NCBI RefSeq assembly: GCF_013409425.1
Contig: NZ_JACCAC010000001.1
Span: forward strand, 682,001 to 746,000
From: Nocardioides perillae
GTDB lineage: Bacteria > Actinomycetota > Actinomycetes > Propionibacteriales > Nocardioidaceae
Direction of reading: 5' to 3'
Length of the DNA: 64,000 nucleotides
Each line of letters opens with the position of its first letter. The first letter of the stretch is position 1. The position numbers and the translations under genes were made by a program. Below are positions 56,791 to 64,000 of the stretch, piece by piece. Under the pieces are notes generated by a model. It was not told the origin of the DNA and did not search any database. It saw only the letters and a program-made list of their open reading frames with translations.

Positions 56791-58620
56791 ACATGCGGTC
56801 CGGGGCGGTGCGGGCCAGCACGGCGCAGGCGTGCGGGGGGAGCGAGAGCGTGCCGGCGCCTCCGCCTCCGCCCTCGCCCTCGCCCTCGGCCAGCGTCGCG
56901 CCCGAGGGGCCCGCGAAGACCACGACCCGGTCGCCCTCGACCGCGACCTCGCGGGGGGCGTCGGAGAAGTTCACGGCGACCAGCAGCTCGTCGTGGTCGT
57001 GCCCGCGCCGCATGGTGAAGACGCGGGTCTCCTCGTCGGCCGTGCACGCGGTGGCGCCGAAGGCCGGGTCGGTGACCGCGGGCAGCGTGCGCCGCAGCGT
57101 GGTGAGCTGGCGGTAGGCGTCGAGCACGACCGCGTGGCGCCCGCCCTCGAGCTCGCTCCAGTCGAGCTTCGAGCGGGTGAAGGTCGCGGGGTCCTGCGGG
57201 TCGGGCACCGTCGCGGGGTCCCACCCCATCTCCGCGAACTCCGCGATCCGGCCCTCGGCCGTCGCGGTGCCGAGCTCGGGCTCGGGGTGGGAGGTGAAGA
57301 ACTGGAACGGCGAGGACGCCGCCCACTCCTCGCCCTGGAAGAGCATGGGGGTGAAGGGCCCGAGCAGCGTCAGCACGGCCGCCGTCACGAGCTGGTCGTC
57401 GTCGAGGTGCTCGGTGAGCCGGTCGCCGCGGGCGCGGTTGCCGACCTGGTCGTGGTTCTGCGAGCAGACCACGAGGCGCCACGTCGGCATCGCCGCGGTG
57501 TCGACCGGGCGGCCGTGGCGCCGACCGCGGAAGGACGACCAGGTGCCGTCGTGGAAGAAGCCGCGCTCGCACACCTTGGCCAGCGCGGCGAGCGGCTCGA
57601 AGTCGGCGTAGTAGCCGGTGGTCTCGCCCGTCAGCGCGACGTGGACGGCGTGGTGGAAGTCGTCGCTCCACTGCGCGTCGAGCCCGCGGCCGCCGGCCTC
57701 GCGCGGGGTGACCATGCGCGCGTCGTTGAGGTCGGACTCCGCGATGAGCGTGAGCGGGCGGCGCAGCCGCGCCGACAGCGCCGCGACCTCGACCCCCATC
57801 TCCTCCAGCAGGTGGGTGATCGAGGAGTCCTGCAGCGCGTGCACGGCGTCGAGGCGGAGACCGTCGACGTGGAGGTCCTCGAGGTACATCCGGACGTCGT
57901 CGAGGACGAGCCTGCGCACCTCGGCCGAGCCGGGCCCGTCGAGGTTGACCAGGTCGCCCCAGGTGTTGCGGCCGTCCTTGAGGTAGGGACCGAAGAGCGG
58001 GAGGTAGTTGCCGGAGGGACCGAGGTGGTTGTGCACGACGTCCTGCACCACGCCCAGGCCGGCACGGTGGCAGGCGTCGACGAAGCGCTGGTAACCCGCC
58101 GGGCCACCGTAGGTCTCGCTCACCGCGAACCAGCCGACCCCGTCGTAGCCCCAGTTGTGGGTGCCGTTGAAGGAGTTGACCGGCAGCAGCTCGACCAGGT
58201 CGACGCCGAGCTCGACCAGGTGGTCGAGACGCTCGACCGCCGCGTCGAAGGTGCCCTCCGGCGTGAAGGTGCCGACGTGCAGCTCGTAGACCACCGACCC
58301 GGCGAGCTGGCGGCCCGTCCAGTCGTCGTCGGTCCACGCGAAGGCGGCCGGGTCGTAGGTGCGCGACAGCCCGTGCACCCCGTCGGGCTGGCGGCGCGAG
58401 CGCGGGTCGGGCCGGGGGTCGGGGTCGTCGTCGAGCAGGAAGCCGTAGGCCACCCCGTCGCCGGACGGGCCCGCCGGGTCGGGCACGTCGCCGACCGGCG
58501 TCCACCAGTCGTCGTCGCCCTTGCGCATGTCGACGGCCCGCCCGTCGACGAGCAGCCGCACCCGCTCGGGGCGCGGCGCCCACACATCGTAGGGGCCGTG
58601 GGTGGCGGACGTGCTGTGCA

Positions 58621-58621
<1 letters not shown>
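56789..58621 (-). CDS. treZ: Malto-oligosyltrehalose trehalohydrolase
   Basis: Releases trehalose from the trehalose-capped glucan made by TreY. The 610-residue GH13 protein has an N-terminal beta domain ([20 protein letters not shown]), then [10 protein letters not shown] near residue 189 and [14 protein letters not shown] with the nucleophile Asp near residue 252. The general acid lies in [14 protein letters not shown] near residue 287, and [14 protein letters not shown] is the fourth conserved region. TreZ-specific [20 protein letters not shown] is present. The ATG overlaps the treY stop as ATGA. A Gly/Glu-rich run ([11 protein letters not shown]) lies in the C-terminal domain. A hairpin follows the stop. 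Confidence 0.96.
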
Positions 58622-63563
<4,942 letters not shown>

Positions 63564-63680
63564 GGTGTCTCCTGGTGCGTCGTACGGCGCGTCCCGGTGC
63601 CCGGTGCGCTGCTCATTGGATCGTTCAAGTCATCTTGTCCGACGACCCCGGCCCAGTACCCACCCGCATGCGCGTTACCC

Positions 63681-63712
63681 GCCGGTAGCGACGGCGTACG
63701 ATGGCCGGCATG
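63681..63712 (+). promoter_or_regulatory. Leaderless promoter of the acyl-CoA dehydrogenase gene
   Basis: TACGAT at 63697-63702 is followed by 7 bases and an ATG at 63710, matching the leaderless spacing of recC, menB and bluB. A weak -35 (TTACCC, near 63675-63680) lies 16 bases upstream. An in-frame ATG at 63701 overlaps the -10 box and would not be transcribed from this promoter. Confidence 0.5.
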
Positions 63713-64000
63713 AAGCGCACCATCTACACCGAGGACCACGAGGCCTTCCGCGCCTCCGTGCGCGAGTTCCTCGAGCGGTCGGTCGTCCCCCACGTCGAGC
63801 AGCACGCGGCCGACAAGTCGCTGCCCCGCGACTTCTGGCTCGAGGCCGGCAAGCAGGGCTTCCTCGGTCTCGAGGTCCCCGACGAGTTCGGCGGCGCCAA
63901 GGACCTCCAGGGCGGCGACTACCGGTTCAACGCCGTGCTGATGGAGGAGCTGTCCTTCGTCAACGCCGCGCTGTCGTCGTGCGTCGGCATCCACGCCGAC
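63710..64000 (+). CDS. Acyl-CoA dehydrogenase, N-terminal part (runs off the right edge)
   Basis: FAD-dependent oxidation of an acyl-CoA thioester. Only the first 97 residues are present: MKRTIYTEDHEAFRASVREF, then HVEQHAADKSLPRDFWLEAG, FLGLEVPDEFGGAKD and FNAVLMEELSFVNAALSSCV. These form the N-terminal helical domain of acyl-CoA dehydrogenases. The catalytic Glu and FAD contacts lie beyond the window, so chain length and pathway (fatty acid or amino acid degradation) cannot be told. The ATG at 63710 is preferred to the one at 63701 because of the leaderless promoter spacing. It is divergent from the glycogen-trehalose operon. Confidence 0.9.
   Translation, partial: MKRTIYTEDHEAFRASVREFLERSVVPHVEQHAADKSLPRDFWLEAGKQGFLGLEVPDEFGGAKDLQGGDYRFNAVLMEELSFVNAALSSCVGIHAD

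Overview
The window comes from a very GC-rich actinobacterium, most likely Nocardioides or a near relative in the Nocardioidaceae. That placement is an inference from base composition, heavy GTG start use, ANTAR and deazaflavin-dependent nitroreductase families, menaquinone synthesis and many leaderless promoters. No rRNA or tRNA gene and no CRISPR array was seen.

Region 1 (1-10.8 kb): the 5' part of PEP synthase with its coupled regulatory kinase/phosphorylase; a three-gene cell-surface or stress cluster (LEA-like protein, holin-family membrane protein, DUF3618 protein) closed by a strong hairpin; a broken hemerythrin gene; a GAF-ANTAR regulator; and a LysR regulator divergent from a 1177-residue PutA. 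Region 2 (10.8-19.7 kb): a complete recC-recB-recD operon with overlapping stops and starts. Region 3 (19.7-24.4 kb): two 44-bp palindromic repeats, an F420-type nitroreductase, BluB, a secreted alpha/beta hydrolase, an ACT-domain protein and menB.

Region 4 (24396-34142) is a 9.7-kb integrated island. A 16-bp direct repeat, which forms the 3' end of menB on the left, bounds it, and an imperfect 19-bp repeat lies inside each end. It carries a NYN RNase-like gene, a multi-hairpin segment, a candidate small RNA with its own promoter and terminator, an integrase C-terminal remnant, a RAMA-domain remnant, and a type I restriction-modification operon ordered hsdR-hsdS-X-Y-hsdM-DUF3024. X and Y are two unrecognised proteins with PD-(D/E)XK-like nuclease motifs, lying between the specificity and methylase subunits. 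X has a one-base frameshift near its 3' end. This operon is the best candidate in the window for an undescribed defence arrangement.

Region 5 (34.1-48.8 kb): a GAF-like protein, then a minus-strand exopolysaccharide operon in which ten consecutive genes overlap by 4 bases (glycosyltransferases, large membrane protein, flippase, acyltransferase, glycoside hydrolase, deacetylase, TetR regulator). A LuxR-type regulator and a palindromic operator candidate lie upstream. Region 6 (49.9-56.7 kb): a class III sirtuin, a TetR/MMPL divergent pair, a CPBP protease, an NAD(P)-binding protein and an M15 peptidase lipoprotein. Region 7 (56.7-64 kb): a treX/glgX-treY-treZ operon that converts glycogen to trehalose, followed by the start of an acyl-CoA dehydrogenase gene.
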